DNA of 64,000 nucleotides. It comes from an uncultured Desulfuromonas sp. (GTDB taxonomy: Bacteria > Desulfobacterota > Desulfuromonadia > Desulfuromonadales > Desulfuromonadaceae). The notes below the pieces were generated by a model. It saw nothing but the letters and a program-made list of their open reading frames with translations. It was not told the origin of the DNA and did not search any database. The stretch is from positions 2,722,225 to 2,786,224 of the forward strand of contig NZ_OY781461.1 of NCBI RefSeq assembly GCF_963676955.1, read 5' to 3'. Shown here piece by piece: positions 16,858 through 27,004 of the stretch (position 1 is its first letter; each line of letters begins with the position of its first letter). The position numbers and the translations under genes were made by a program.

Positions 16858-17069
16858 TTAGAGCCGCTAGCGGCGAGGTTGAGATCGTTCAGCAGGGTGG
16901 ATAAGTCCAACTGATAGCGTGTCGCCACAGCTTCCACCGTTTCAAATAGGGCTGTGCAGCACAGGCAGACTCCAGCCTGTTCATCATAGTGGTGAAAAAT
17001 CTCAATGGTTTGTTCGTGGGCACTGACGATGTCGAGCAACGTCATGTTTGGGTGAATAGGGTGTTTCAT
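16848..17069 (-). CDS. DUF1858-like small protein with CxxC motif
   Basis: A 73-residue cytosolic protein. It resembles DUF1858, a four-helix domain often found near hybrid-cluster proteins and in redox enzymes. The signature here is the opening TLLDIVSAHEQTIEIFHHYD, then GVCLCC and the closing helix YQLDLSTLLNDLN. The cysteines C35, C37 and C38 may act in thiol redox chemistry or metal binding. It is a single gene with an AGAGAAGG ribosome site and a long AT-rich region upstream. Confidence 0.7.
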   Translation of the reverse strand: MKHPIHPNMTLLDIVSAHEQTIEIFHHYDEQAGVCLCCTALFETVEAVATRYQLDLSTLLNDLNLAASGSNQA

Positions 17070-17642
17070 GATGCCTTCTCTCTTCTTTTGTGTGGTGGCG
17101 TCAGTGTAGAATAGTCAACCAAGAGCTTATTCTCGCCTGTCTGTGGGCTCCACAAGCGTCTTCACACAGCCTATGAGACCGTATCGATCCCTTGATGTAT
17201 GAAGTTTATCTCCTTTGAACGTTCATGTCCTGTGTTTTCGCGCAACACAAAACGCTAATCTTGGTGCCCCGCTCGATATCAACTTCAGTTATAGCCGGTT
17301 GTTTACCCTTTTGGGGCGGCGAATGAGAAAGGGCAGGCATTCCTTAACTGGTTGTCTGCGCCGATTCGAAGAGTCGTCAGATTTAATCTTTCAAAGCAAT
17401 GGTAGGGTCCTTGATTCGTCTGATTTTCTTGTTTGATTCGGATTAGGGTGGGCTCAAAAAAAATTATTTTTTTAGACGCCTGTTATCAGTGATTTCTATC
17501 CATTTAATATCCTTCTAAAGCGCCGTATGTGTTGATAACTATCTAATATGAAATAAATAATATCGTATTATTTCTATATAAAAAGACAAGGCACGATGTA
17601 TATATTAGGTTGTATATTAATTGGCGTATCCTATTTTTAATC

Positions 17643-17670
17643 TTGTTTCTTTGAGCTGTTGGTTTATAAT
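17643..17670 (+). promoter_or_regulatory. Putative sigma-70 promoter in the AT-rich region
   Basis: TTGTTT, a 16-bp spacer and a perfect TATAAT. The predicted start near 17677 would give a short RNA of about 80 nt ending at the hairpin at 17725-17753, or a leader of about 215 nt for the outer-membrane protein gene. Confidence 0.5.
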
Positions 17671-17724
17671 GCAGACAGTTTTTGTCATTATTTTCAGGTT
17701 ATTTTTTGATGAGCCTGTTTTTGT

Positions 17725-17753
17725 AATTGTCTCTTAAAAGAGGACAATTTTTG
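17725..17753 (+). terminator. Terminator-like hairpin in the leader of the outer-membrane protein gene
   Basis: Stem AATTGTC-TCTT/AAGAGGACAATT with one bulged base and a short A-rich loop, then TTTTTG. It could end a small RNA or attenuate the gene that starts at 17894. Confidence 0.55.
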
Positions 17754-17893
17754 TTATCTATCTAATGTCCTCGTTGAATTGAATTTGATTGTTTTCGATA
17801 CGCTGTTGATTTGTACGTCAGGAGACGTGGTTGTAGGAACCCGGTATGCTCCTGATATGTTAGACAACCTGTAGGGAAAGGGAGGTTTTCCAA

Positions 17894-18862
17894 ATGGGCA
17901 GAACAGTTACGTTTCAAAAATGTCTATGTGTTGCAGTCGTGATGGTTGCGGGGCTTTTATCGCTGGTACCGCAAGTCGGGCGTGCGGATGATTTCGACCG
18001 GTATATCATGCCGATTTCGAACCCGGTGTACAATGCCGAAGCTCGTAATAAGACAATGATTCGCCCGATTTATCTTTATCAAAACCTGCCGGAAAAAGTA
18101 CAGACGACTGTCGGCAAGGTGCCGTTAGATGGTCATGTTACGGGCATCGCTGTGCAGGCAACAATTGCCTTAAGCGAGCGTTTTTCGATTGTTGCGGTAA
18201 AAGACGGTTATCTGGACTGTGAGCCGGATGAAACTCTGAGCTCTCACAGTGGGTGGGCGGATCTGGCCGCAGGCTTGCAATACGCGTTGATTTATGACCC
18301 CGAGAATCAGTTGATTGTTTCAGCGCGGGCTGTCTACGAATTGCCTTCCGGAGATGACGAAATTTATCAGAACAATGGTGATGGCACGGTCACGCCTTCC
18401 GTCACGTTTCTCAAGGGCTTTGACCGGTTGCAATTCTCCGGCACCTTGGGCGTGATTCTTCCGTTGGATTCCGATGAAGAGAACACGTTGCTGTACGATT
18501 CCTGGCATCTCAGCTATGCGGTAACCAACTGGTTTTTCCCTCTGATCGAATTTAACCACTTTTACGTTCTGGAAAGTGGTGACCGCGATGTGCCGGATTC
18601 CGGTCTGGGAGCTATCGGTACTGGGGATGAAGATGATCTGGTCGCCGGGATTGCTGAATTCAGTGGCTGTGATCTGATCAACCTGGGTGGCAGTAACAGC
18701 GATGAAAATCGTAATTATTCAACCATGGCTGTCGGGGCGCGTTTTCGTCTGACCGATTGGCTGGATGTCGGTGCGGCCTACGAGTTTGCCGTAACAGATG
18801 AATCCGCTGGAATGTTGGAAGACAGATACCTGATCGATATGGTCATCTCCGTTCCTTTATAG
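17894..18862 (+). CDS. Predicted outer-membrane beta-barrel protein
   Basis: A 322-residue exported protein. It has an N-terminal signal peptide (positively charged start, hydrophobic core VAVVMVAGLLSLV, likely cleavage near GRA-DD, about residue 31). The rest alternates amphipathic strands and acidic turns and ends in a hydrophobic-aromatic strand (IDMVISVPL), typical of outer-membrane barrels. It resembles the MetA-pathway/transporter-like barrel family (PF13557-like), but this is uncertain. GGGAGG precedes the ATG. It stands alone between a long AT-rich leader and a bidirectional terminator. Confidence 0.65.
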   Translation: MGRTVTFQKCLCVAVVMVAGLLSLVPQVGRADDFDRYIMPISNPVYNAEARNKTMIRPIYLYQNLPEKVQTTVGKVPLDGHVTGIAVQATIALSERFSIVAVKDGYLDCEPDETLSSHSGWADLAAGLQYALIYDPENQLIVSARAVYELPSGDDEIYQNNGDGTVTPSVTFLKGFDRLQFSGTLGVILPLDSDEENTLLYDSWHLSYAVTNWFFPLIEFNHFYVLESGDRDVPDSGLGAIGTGDEDDLVAGIAEFSGCDLINLGGSNSDENRNYSTMAVGARFRLTDWLDVGAAYEFAVTDESAGMLEDRYLIDMVISVPL

Positions 18863-18898
18863 GGCGAGGTTCTGCAAAAGCCGTCCGTTGTAATAATG

Positions 18899-18940
18899 TA
18901 AACGGCCGGGATGCCAAAAAGGCATCCCGGCCGTTTATGT
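18899..18940. terminator. Bidirectional terminator between the outer-membrane protein gene and maeB
   Basis: A perfect stem of about 16 bp, AAACGGCCGGGATGCC/GGCATCCCGGCCGTTT, with an AAAAA loop. It lies between convergent genes and can serve both strands. Confidence 0.85.
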
Positions 18941-18981
18941 TCAGCGGTTCTCAATAGAAAACTGCGAAGCGTGTTGTCAGA

Positions 18982-21264
18982 TTAATGATAGCCGTTATTG
19001 ATCTCTTTTTCGAAAGCGTCCTGAGCGTCAACAACCGCTACGGCCGCCATGTTGACGATGTCGTTGACTTCATCACCACGCTGCAGCACGTGAACCGGTT
19101 TTTTCATGCCCATGAGAATGGGGCCAACCGCCTCGGCACCACCCAGTTTGCTGAGCAGTTTATAGGAAATATTGCCGGAATTGAGATCCGGGAACACCAG
19201 AACATTGGCATTGCCTTTGAGCTGGGAGAACGGATACTGCTGTTCCGTCAGATCGGGGTCTAAGGCGACATTGGCCTGAACCTCACCATCGACAACCAGA
19301 TTCGGTGCCCATTCCTTGACCAGTTGAGTCGCCTGAATGACTTTGGTGGTGAAGGGGTGCATGGCGCTGCCGTAGTTGGAAAAAGACAGCATGGCAATAC
19401 GCGGTTCGACTTCAAACTGGCGTGCCTTGTTAGCGGCGAGGATGGCGGTTTCGGCCAGTTCTTCGGCTGTCGGATCAATGGTTACCGTGGTATCGGCGCA
19501 GAAGATCACCTCTTTTTTGAAGACCATCATATACAGACCGTGAACCCCTTTAACCTGGGGTTGTTTGCCGATCACTTCAAGGGCTGGTCGAATGGTTTCC
19601 GGATAGTGGTGGTTGATGCCGGACAGCATGGCATCGGCATCACCCATACGCACCATCATGGCCCCGTAGTAGTTGCGCTCTCGACAGATGGTGCGGCTGG
19701 CCTCAGCCAGCGTCACCCCTTTACGCTGACGCATCCTGAATAATTCAGCGGAGTACTCGTGGTGTTTCGGGCTGCCTTTTGTGTCGATGATCTGGACGCC
19801 GTGAAGGTCCAGTCCCAGTTCTTTGATCATGCCCTTGATCTTGTCCTCAGGGCCGAGCAGAATGGGGATAGCGATCTTCTCGTCAACCAGAATCTGGCAG
19901 GCGCGGAGAATTTTATCGTTGTCCCCTTCGGGAAACACGACACGTTTACGCTCCGATTTTGCTTTGTTGATCAGAGTCCGCATGATCTCTTTGGAACGCC
20001 CCTGGAGGGCTTCGAGGGACTCGGTATATTTGGCAATGTCGCCAATGTCACGCGTGGCAACACCGCTGTCAATTGCGGCCTGGGCAACTGCCGGCGCCAC
20101 ATGCAGCAAGACCCGCGGATCAAAGGGCTTCGGAATCAGGTAGTCGCGACCAAAAGAGAATTTGGTGTTGCCGTACGCTTTAATGACCGAGTCAGGTACA
20201 TCTTCTTTGGCCAGGTTGGCCAGGGCTTTGACCGCCGCCATTTTCATCTCGTCATTGATGGCGGTGGCATGGGTGTCCAAGGCACCGCGGAACAGAAACG
20301 GGAAGCACAGGACGTTATTGACTTGGTTGGGGAAATCACTGCGACCGGTACCGACAATGACATCACTACGGACCTTGAGTGCTTCACTCGGCAGGATTTC
20401 AGGGTCCGGGTTGGCCATAGCGAAAATGATCGGATCCGCGGCCATGGACGCAACCATCTCCGGCGTCACGGCGTCTTTGGCGGAAACGCCGAAGAAGACA
20501 TCTGCATCGACCATCGCTTCTTCCAGGGTGCGGCATTCCATCTCCGTAGCCAGACGGGCCTTGTAGTCATTCATCCCTTCGGTGCGGCCTTTGTAAATAA
20601 CGCCTTTACTGTCGCACAGCACCATATTTTCTTTTTGAGCACCGAGAGTCAACGCCATCTGGGCGCAGGCAATCCCCGCGGCACCGGCACCGTTGACGAC
20701 GATTTTGATCTTGCTGATGTCTTTCTTGATGATCTCCAGCGCGTTGATCAAACCGGCGTTGGCGATGATGGCCGTGCCGTGCTGGTCATCGTGGAACACC
20801 GGAATGTTCATCACTTCCTTGAGCTTTTCCTCAATATAAAAGCATTCCGGAGCTTTAATGTCTTCGAGGTTGATACCGCCGAATGTCGGCTCCAGCAGGC
20901 GCACGGTATTAATGATCTCATCCGGGTCTTTGGTGTTGAGTTCGATGTCAAAAACATCGATATCGGCAAAACGCTTGAACAGAATCCCTTTACCTTCCAT
21001 AACCGGCTTGCCGGCCAGGGCACCGATATCTCCCAGCCCGAGTACGGCAGTACCATTGGAAACAACAGCGACCAAGTTGCCTTTGGCGGTGTATTTATAG
21101 GCATCTTCAGGAGATTTTTCGATGGCCAGACACGGTTCGGCAACACCTGGGCTGTAGGCCAGAGAAAGATCGCGGCTGGTATCGCACGGCTTTGTGGCGA
21201 TAACTTCAATCTTTCCTTTGCGCCCGCTGCTATGATAATCGAGAGCGTCTTGCTTTTTTGCCAT
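18982..21264 (-). CDS. maeB: NADP-type malic enzyme with C-terminal phosphotransacetylase-like domain
   Basis: Oxidative decarboxylation of malate to pyruvate with NAD(P)H production. The protein has 760 residues, the length of the fused MaeB group. Residues 1-420 are the malic enzyme ([11 protein letters not shown] near 35-45, FHDDQHGTA around 160, and the nucleotide fold [13 protein letters not shown]). Residues about 430-760 match phosphate acetyltransferase ([15 protein letters not shown]), which in MaeB is thought to be regulatory (acetyl-CoA binding) rather than catalytic. A GAGG-like site precedes the ATG. It is a single gene with a plausible promoter at 21385-21414. Confidence 0.95.
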   Translation of the reverse strand: MAKKQDALDYHSSGRKGKIEVIATKPCDTSRDLSLAYSPGVAEPCLAIEKSPEDAYKYTAKGNLVAVVSNGTAVLGLGDIGALAGKPVMEGKGILFKRFADIDVFDIELNTKDPDEIINTVRLLEPTFGGINLEDIKAPECFYIEEKLKEVMNIPVFHDDQHGTAIIANAGLINALEIIKKDISKIKIVVNGAGAAGIACAQMALTLGAQKENMVLCDSKGVIYKGRTEGMNDYKARLATEMECRTLEEAMVDADVFFGVSAKDAVTPEMVASMAADPIIFAMANPDPEILPSEALKVRSDVIVGTGRSDFPNQVNNVLCFPFLFRGALDTHATAINDEMKMAAVKALANLAKEDVPDSVIKAYGNTKFSFGRDYLIPKPFDPRVLLHVAPAVAQAAIDSGVATRDIGDIAKYTESLEALQGRSKEIMRTLINKAKSERKRVVFPEGDNDKILRACQILVDEKIAIPILLGPEDKIKGMIKELGLDLHGVQIIDTKGSPKHHEYSAELFRMRQRKGVTLAEASRTICRERNYYGAMMVRMGDADAMLSGINHHYPETIRPALEVIGKQPQVKGVHGLYMMVFKKEVIFCADTTVTIDPTAEELAETAILAANKARQFEVEPRIAMLSFSNYGSAMHPFTTKVIQATQLVKEWAPNLVVDGEVQANVALDPDLTEQQYPFSQLKGNANVLVFPDLNSGNISYKLLSKLGGAEAVGPILMGMKKPVHVLQRGDEVNDIVNMAAVAVVDAQDAFEKEINNGYH

Positions 21265-21872
21265 AAGAGGAAGTCCTTTCGTTTTTACTGCTATTAAAAA
21301 TATGTCGCAGTTCAGATCTTGGGGGTCGCCACCGGAGATGACGATGAATCTGCTAAAATATCCCTTTTAGTCAGGGTAAAAAAGACAATAATCCTGTCTA
21401 CGCTATGCTGTCAAGGACAAAGGGGAAAAATGAAACTCTGTTTAATCTGAGTAAAAAAACATTGTTGTGGCGAAATTTCATCCTCTGCTGTCGCCGTTTT
21501 CAGTGTAGCAATGAATCAATGAAAGTCATCAATTACTGATGATTATGTATTTTGTGCCCCTGAGCAGAGAAATTTTTATGCCGTAAAATATAAAAAAAAT
21601 TCCGGAAAAATGGTTGGTAATTGTGATGTCTTTGTGATGGTTTTTTTTATTTAAACAAACAATGTTATTTTTTTTATTGGTGGGGCAGCCGCTTTCTAAA
21701 CAACACGACTTCACTGTTTGCCAGCAATCGTTGATAATGCTAAACTTTTCTGAGAGTTACCGGTTACGGCAAGAGCTGCGGGAGCCGTCAGCGTCAGCCG
21801 GAGTGATGTGATTGTGTTACGGGCGATGTCCCGGCCACTTTTGTCTTTTAAATTGAGTAAAGGAACAACAAC
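21265..21872. other. AT-rich intergenic region between divergent maeB and hldD
   Basis: 608 bp with no gene I can support. A 61-codon frame on the minus strand (21529-21714) has runs of Lys/Asn/Ile typical of AT-rich noncoding DNA and no ribosome site. It carries the maeB promoter near its left end. Confidence 0.6.
21385..21414 (-). promoter_or_regulatory. Putative sigma-70 promoter of maeB
   Basis: On the minus strand, a perfect TTGACA (21409-21414), an 18-bp spacer and TATTGT (21385-21390), about 120 bp upstream of the maeB start. Confidence 0.5.
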
Positions 21873-22868
21873 GTGATTATCGTAACAGGTGGAGCAGGTT
21901 TTATCGGTAGTGCCATGGTGTGGAAGCTCAACCAGATGGGACGACAGGATATTCTGATTGTCGACTCACTGGGCTGCAGTGAGAAGTGGAAAAACCTGGT
22001 TCCGTTGCGCTACAGCGACTATATCGAAAAAGATGATTTTCTTGAATTGGCTGTCACGGAGCAACTGGAACAGCGCTTTGATTTGGGCGAGCAGAGGATT
22101 GAGGCCATTTTACATATGGGTGCCTGTTCTGCGACCACGGAACTGGACGCCCGTTATCTGATTCATAATAACTTTGAATATACCAAGCATATGGCACGCC
22201 TTGCTTTGCGCAGTAATGCCCGGTTTATCTATGCCTCCAGTGCGGCGACCTATGGCGATGGTGAAGATGGTTTTGCTGATGATGAAAACGCCTTGGATGA
22301 GTTACGTCCCCTGAATATGTACGGCTACTCCAAGCAGATGTTTGATCAATGGGCCAAGCGGGAAGGGATTCTCGACCGCATTGTCGGTTTGAAGTTCTTC
22401 AACGTTTTTGGACCCAACGAATATCACAAAGGCGATATGAGTTCTCTGGTGATCAAGGCGTATCATCAGATCCTTGAAACCGGCAAGATCAGCTTGTTTA
22501 AATCCTACCGGCCTGAATATGCCCACGGTGAGCAGAAGCGCGACTTTGTCTATGTGAAAGATGTGGTGGAGATGTCGTTGTTTTTCCTGAAAAACCGCGA
22601 GGCCAACGGTATCTTCAATATCGGCAGTTCCGGGGCCAGCACCTGGAATGAGCTGGCCGGGGCGATTTTTGCCGCTCTGGAACGTGATCCGGTGATTGAC
22701 TATATTGAGATGCCGGAACATCTCAAGGCCAAGTATCAATATTATACCTGCTCCGATGTCAGCAAACTGCGCCAGGCCGGTTTTGACCAGGTTCAAACGT
22801 CATTAACCGATGCCGTGCGAGATTATGTGGCCAACTACCTGATGCCTTCGAAGCATCTTGGTGATTAG
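21873..22868 (+). CDS. hldD: ADP-L-glycero-D-manno-heptose 6-epimerase
   Basis: Epimerises ADP-D-glycero- to ADP-L-glycero-D-manno-heptose for the LPS inner core, which marks the host as Gram-negative. The 331-residue short-chain dehydrogenase-type protein has the NAD(P) loop GGAGFIGSAMV at the very N-terminus, the family segment NNFEYTKHM, the catalytic Ser/Thr region YASSAATYGDG and the YxxxK motif YGYSK. The start is GTG, placed directly before IIVTGGAGF with an AAAGGA site upstream. Confidence 0.93.
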   Translation: MIIVTGGAGFIGSAMVWKLNQMGRQDILIVDSLGCSEKWKNLVPLRYSDYIEKDDFLELAVTEQLEQRFDLGEQRIEAILHMGACSATTELDARYLIHNNFEYTKHMARLALRSNARFIYASSAATYGDGEDGFADDENALDELRPLNMYGYSKQMFDQWAKREGILDRIVGLKFFNVFGPNEYHKGDMSSLVIKAYHQILETGKISLFKSYRPEYAHGEQKRDFVYVKDVVEMSLFFLKNREANGIFNIGSSGASTWNELAGAIFAALERDPVIDYIEMPEHLKAKYQYYTCSDVSKLRQAGFDQVQTSLTDAVRDYVANYLMPSKHLGD

Positions 22869-22924
22869 CTGCGTTGTTGAAACGCTTGGTATCGTAAGGC
22901 CGCCTGACAGGAAGGACTCCCTCT

Positions 22925-24358
22925 GTGTTGTATCTGGCCCGGTTCATATTCTTCACCCTGTTGCTGAGCGGCGGGGTGTTTATCTCCATGGCGGTTCGCT
23001 ATCTGGAGGTGCCGTTTTCGACCAGTTGGCTGTGGTTTATGTCGACGTTCGTCATCGGGGCCGGTCTGGGGCTGCTGGTGAGAAATTGCGGTCGGGGAGG
23101 CCTGTTTGTGGCTATCCCGATTTCAGTTCTGGCGGCCAATGCTCTGGTCGGTACCTTATGGCCTGCTGAGGTCAATCAGGGTGTGTTTCGTGCGTTCAAT
23201 GTCGTTGCCAAGCGTGACCAGGTGTATCACCAGCTTAAACAACATTTTCTGCCGGTGCGGAAACGGGCCCTTGAGGTCGCCGAACCGATGCAGCGGGGTG
23301 TGTTTGACGATGACCGTGAGCTTGTTGTCGCTGGACCGTTGACTGTTTCCGTCTATGCCGCAGGGCTTGTTGAAGCCCAGGGGCTGGCCATTTCCTCTGC
23401 GGGTGATGTTTATGTGAGTCTGCCGCGGGTGGGCAAAGTTGTTCGCTTGCGTGACCTTGACGGCGACGGGGTCAGCGATGAAACAACGGTGATTTGTCGA
23501 GGTCTTGACCGGCCTTCCGGCCTGGCCGTTGATGGTACGGTCTTATATGTCGCCACCGCTCATCAGGTGATGCGGGTTGGGCCTCTCGATGGAGATAATC
23601 CGAAAACAGATGTTTTTTGCCACGATCTGCCTGTTGACAGTCTGGCCTGGCGCCATGCTTTGGCGGTTTCGCCGAACGCAGAGGTGTATGTGTCCGTAGC
23701 CGCCGGTCAGCTGGAAGATTCCGAACGGGATTGGCGTTACGCCGCGGTCGTGCGTCTGGACCGTGAAGGGAACAGTCACCCTTTTGCTTCCGGCCTGCAT
23801 GAATGTCTGGGACTGGCTTTTCATCCACAGAGTGGCTCGCTGTGGGCCACGGATGACAGCCCAGAGACCATTGGCTTTGAAGTGCATCCGGATGAACTCA
23901 ATGTCTTGCGCGATCGTGGCGATTTCGGCTGGCCGTTTTGTTATGCCGATCGCCGACCGGACGCCCAGCTCGGCTCTTTGGGGATTTGTCAGGCAACCGA
24001 ACCGGCGCTGATGGCGTTACCCTCTCACTCGACCCCTGCGGGGATCGCTTTTGGTGATCAGCTCAAAGCCGACCCGCTTTATCGTTCCATGCTTTATGTA
24101 GCCATGAACGGTTCCGAGCATGGCAAGCAGAATCAGGGGTTTCGGCTCATGGCCATCCCGCTGACCGAGGTCGGCCGCATCCGTGGCTGGGGCATCGATC
24201 TGATCAGCGGCTGGAGTGTTGACGGCAACGTCTGGGGCCGTCCGCGTGATGTTGCCGTTGGCCCTGATGGCGCTCTGTATGTCAGTGATTCTCTGGCCGG
24301 AGCTGTGTATCGCATTTGTTTTCCATTCCATGCCCCGCCAGTGCCCGCGGATTCCTGA
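22925..24358 (+). CDS. Membrane-anchored sorbosone dehydrogenase/NHL-type beta-propeller protein
   Basis: A 477-residue protein with three hydrophobic segments in the first 80 residues, then a periplasmic domain of about 330 residues built of propeller-like repeats. Recognisable are GVFDDD, VEAQGLAISSAGDVYVSLP, the calcium-loop-like RDLDGDGVSDETTV, DRPSGLAVDG, WRHALAVSPNAEVYVSV and RPRDVAVGPDGALYVSD. These match the L-sorbosone/aldose dehydrogenase (PQQ-dependent GSDH-like) family. Many members have no proven enzyme activity. Start is GTG behind AGGAAGG. It follows hldD by 56 bp. Confidence 0.72.
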   Translation: MLYLARFIFFTLLLSGGVFISMAVRYLEVPFSTSWLWFMSTFVIGAGLGLLVRNCGRGGLFVAIPISVLAANALVGTLWPAEVNQGVFRAFNVVAKRDQVYHQLKQHFLPVRKRALEVAEPMQRGVFDDDRELVVAGPLTVSVYAAGLVEAQGLAISSAGDVYVSLPRVGKVVRLRDLDGDGVSDETTVICRGLDRPSGLAVDGTVLYVATAHQVMRVGPLDGDNPKTDVFCHDLPVDSLAWRHALAVSPNAEVYVSVAAGQLEDSERDWRYAAVVRLDREGNSHPFASGLHECLGLAFHPQSGSLWATDDSPETIGFEVHPDELNVLRDRGDFGWPFCYADRRPDAQLGSLGICQATEPALMALPSHSTPAGIAFGDQLKADPLYRSMLYVAMNGSEHGKQNQGFRLMAIPLTEVGRIRGWGIDLISGWSVDGNVWGRPRDVAVGPDGALYVSDSLAGAVYRICFPFHAPPVPADS

Positions 24359-27004
24359 ATGCTGTATCGCCCTGAACATCCCATCTGGCCACACCTTATG
24401 GCCGGTCATTGTGTGATCACCGTCAATCGCCGTCTGGCCCGCACCCTGGCGGAGGACTACGCCACATATTGCGGCATGCAGCAACTCTCCGTCTGGGAAA
24501 CACCGGCGATTTTTCCCGTCAATGACTGGTTCGAACGTGAATTTCTACGGCTGGATGCGGAATCCGTGCTGTTGAATTCGTCTCAGGTTGCAGCGGTCTG
24601 GGATCAGGTTGTCGCAGAGGATTTACACCAGTGTGGTGTAGACCTGTTGCAGATCCCGGCCACGGTTCGCCAGGCCGTCCGCGCCGATGCTTTGTGTTGC
24701 GATTATCTGGTGGAGAGCTATACCCCGGATGGCGTCGAGCAAGAGGCGTTTCAGCGCTGGAGGCGTCGTTATGTCGCCCGCTGTCGTGAGCAGCGCTGGC
24801 TGGACCGCGTACGTCTGCCTGAGGTCGTTGAGCAGGCCGTGATTGACAGTCGCCTCGATGTCAATGGCTGCCAGATGTGGCTGGGCTTTGATGACCTGAC
24901 GCCGCTGATGAGACGGATTCAGCAGACACTTAACTCGGCCGGTTGCACCATTGAGCACGTTGCCGCCAACGCTCTTGTGCCGGTCACCTGTGATGCGATC
25001 TCGGCTGTTGATGAGATCCGTGAATTGCAGGCTGCGGCGCAGTGGGCCCGGCAGTGTCTGGAGCAGCAGGGGGGGGTTGTCGCCGTAGTCGTCCCGGAAT
25101 TGGAGCGTCTTCACGGGGATGTGGAAAGAGTTTTTTCCCGTGAGTTGTCCCGTTCCGTTTATCCGGATCGCGTACCGAAGGACACATTTAATATTTCACT
25201 TGGTCATCCTCTGGCGGATCAGGGCATGATTGCTGCTGCCCTGACCCTGTTGCAGTTACAGGACCCGCTGGAATTTGACCAGCTCAGTTATCTGTTGCGC
25301 TGCCCGTGGTTTGCCGGTGGCATTGACGAGTGGCAGGAGCGCGTGTTGTTTGAACGGCAGTTGCGAGCAGACAATATTCTGCGCCTGTCGACGGCTGATC
25401 TGCTTTACCGGCTGCGCCATCAGCGCCGGGCTCCACAGGGAATGCTTCGCCTGGTTGAACAGTTGCAGCTCTGGCAGGGGGGAGATGAGCAGATTGCCCC
25501 AGCTGATTGGGTTGAGCAGCTGAATTTTTTTCTGCAACAGGTCGGTTGGCCGGGAGATGCTTCTCTGGACAGCCAAGGCTATCAACTGTTTGCCGCATGG
25601 CAGGATAAGGTTCTCGCGCCATTGGCCCGTCTGGGCGTGGTTGCTGAAACCATGACAGGTCGTCAACTGCTGTCCTGGGTGTGCCGCCTTGCCCGTGAGG
25701 TCCTGTTTCAGCCGAAGGCGCAAGATCATCGCCTGCAGATCATCGGCCTGCTCGAAACCGCCGGTTTAACGTTTGATGCGTTGTGGTTGTGTGGTGCCGG
25801 TGAACAGGTGTTTCCCGGCGGACTGGCGTTTAATCCTTTTTTGCCGGTGGCGATTCAGAAACACTATCAAATGCCACATAGTGACCTGCTTCATGAGGCA
25901 CGCTATGCCCGCCTGTTGCTCGAACGCTTACAACACAGTGCCCAGCAGGTGGTTATCAGTTATGCGCAAAATAGTGATGAGCGTCCTTCGCGATGCAGTC
26001 CCTATTTGAATGAGCTTTGCTGGCAACAACATGAGGATGGTGATGAAGCGCTCAGTTCGGTGGTGCCGTTGCAGACGCTTGACGATTGTTGTGCACCATC
26101 GTTGACGTCGACCCAACTGGAACAGCCTCTTTCCGGGGGGACCGGCCTGCTCAAAGAACAGGCCCAGTGTCCATTCAAAGCCTTTGTCCATTACCGCATC
26201 GGTTTGCGTGCTCTGGACGTGCCGCAGCCCGGATTGACCAGTCGGCGTCGTGGTGATCTGTTGCACCGCATCCTGCAGCAGGTGTGGCATTGTCTCGGTA
26301 GTCATGGCGGTCTTGTGCAGCATGATGAGGCGGCGTTGCGTCAGCTGGTTTCCGCGCAGACGATTGCCGTACTGGATGAGACCCGATTCGCCGCGCACGA
26401 ACGGGCACTGCTGGCTGTCGAGAAACAACGGCTGGAGTCGTTAGTGCTGGAATGGCTTGACGTGGAACGTCAGCGCGAGCCCTTCAGTGTGCAAAGCGTT
26501 GAAGAGCGTCAGCTGCTTCAGATCGGGCCATTGCGGCTTAACACGATTCCGGATCGCATTGATGTGACCGAAGATGGTCGGAGGATTGTTCTGGATTATA
26601 AAACAGGGCAGATTACTGTCGGCGATCTGGTTGGTGACGTTCTTCTCGAGCCGCAATTGCCGGTTTATGCCCTGCATGGCGTTCAGGGCGATGTGGCGGC
26701 GGTCAGTTTCGCTCAGGTGCGCCACGGTGTCTGTGCGTTTAAAGGCGTCTCCGCGCAAGAGCATATCTTGCCCGGCGTACACAGTGTTGAACGCAGTCGC
26801 GGTGTCAAAGCCGGCCTCTCCAGCTGGAGTGAACTGGTTGACCACTGGCGACAACACACGGAAGCGACGGCACAAGCCGTTGCCGATGGTGATGCGGGAG
26901 TGACTCCGGTTCATGCCAAAGTCTGCCGGTTTTGCGATCTGCAAGGACTGTGTCGGATCGATCTCGACAAGGGTGACGTTGCGGATGAGGAGGGCGATGC
27001 ATGA
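24359..27004 (+). CDS. AddB-like PD-(D/E)XK exonuclease subunit
   Basis: An 881-residue protein matching the large nuclease partner in AddAB-type DNA break processing. The N-terminal half resembles an inactivated helicase. The C-terminal nuclease shows TIPDRIDVTEDGRRIVLDYK, with D and the D-x-K catalytic residues (DYKTG) near 735-745. A cysteine set characteristic of AddB-type Fe-S nucleases is visible: C in AQCPFKAF (about 602), then C-x2-C-x5-C in VCRFCDLQGLCRI near the C-terminus. Its stop overlaps the next start (ATGA), so it is coupled to the helicase gene. It resembles the TIGR03623 probable DNA repair protein family as well as AddB. Confidence 0.8.
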   Translation: MLYRPEHPIWPHLMAGHCVITVNRRLARTLAEDYATYCGMQQLSVWETPAIFPVNDWFEREFLRLDAESVLLNSSQVAAVWDQVVAEDLHQCGVDLLQIPATVRQAVRADALCCDYLVESYTPDGVEQEAFQRWRRRYVARCREQRWLDRVRLPEVVEQAVIDSRLDVNGCQMWLGFDDLTPLMRRIQQTLNSAGCTIEHVAANALVPVTCDAISAVDEIRELQAAAQWARQCLEQQGGVVAVVVPELERLHGDVERVFSRELSRSVYPDRVPKDTFNISLGHPLADQGMIAAALTLLQLQDPLEFDQLSYLLRCPWFAGGIDEWQERVLFERQLRADNILRLSTADLLYRLRHQRRAPQGMLRLVEQLQLWQGGDEQIAPADWVEQLNFFLQQVGWPGDASLDSQGYQLFAAWQDKVLAPLARLGVVAETMTGRQLLSWVCRLAREVLFQPKAQDHRLQIIGLLETAGLTFDALWLCGAGEQVFPGGLAFNPFLPVAIQKHYQMPHSDLLHEARYARLLLERLQHSAQQVVISYAQNSDERPSRCSPYLNELCWQQHEDGDEALSSVVPLQTLDDCCAPSLTSTQLEQPLSGGTGLLKEQAQCPFKAFVHYRIGLRALDVPQPGLTSRRRGDLLHRILQQVWHCLGSHGGLVQHDEAALRQLVSAQTIAVLDETRFAAHERALLAVEKQRLESLVLEWLDVERQREPFSVQSVEERQLLQIGPLRLNTIPDRIDVTEDGRRIVLDYKTGQITVGDLVGDVLLEPQLPVYALHGVQGDVAAVSFAQVRHGVCAFKGVSAQEHILPGVHSVERSRGVKAGLSSWSELVDHWRQHTEATAQAVADGDAGVTPVHAKVCRFCDLQGLCRIDLDKGDVADEEGDA

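Larger units (their letters stand above)
17070..17893 (+). other. AT-rich intergenic region of 824 bp
   Basis: No convincing gene. An open frame at 17215-17436 (73 codons) has no ribosome site or recognisable domain. The region is clearly more AT-rich than its neighbours from about 17450 to 17800. It contains an 8-bp perfect inverted repeat AAATAATA-TCG-TATTATTT (17555-17573), a promoter-like sequence at 17643-17670 and a terminator-like hairpin at 17725-17753, followed by about 140 nt to the next gene with a TCAGGAG/CTCCTGA dyad (17818-17856). Confidence 0.6.

Noticed and set aside
17215-17436. 73-codon frame in the AT-rich gap
   Set aside because: No ribosome site, no domain, no conserved-looking feature; kept only as part of the noncoding description.
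19759-21297. 512-codon plus-strand frame opposite maeB
   Set aside because: An antisense frame of a highly conserved enzyme; its translation has no known motif and high His/Arg/Gly content as expected from mirrored codons.
21529-21714. 61-codon minus-strand frame between maeB and hldD
   Set aside because: Low-complexity Lys/Asn/Ile composition in AT-rich DNA, no ribosome site.
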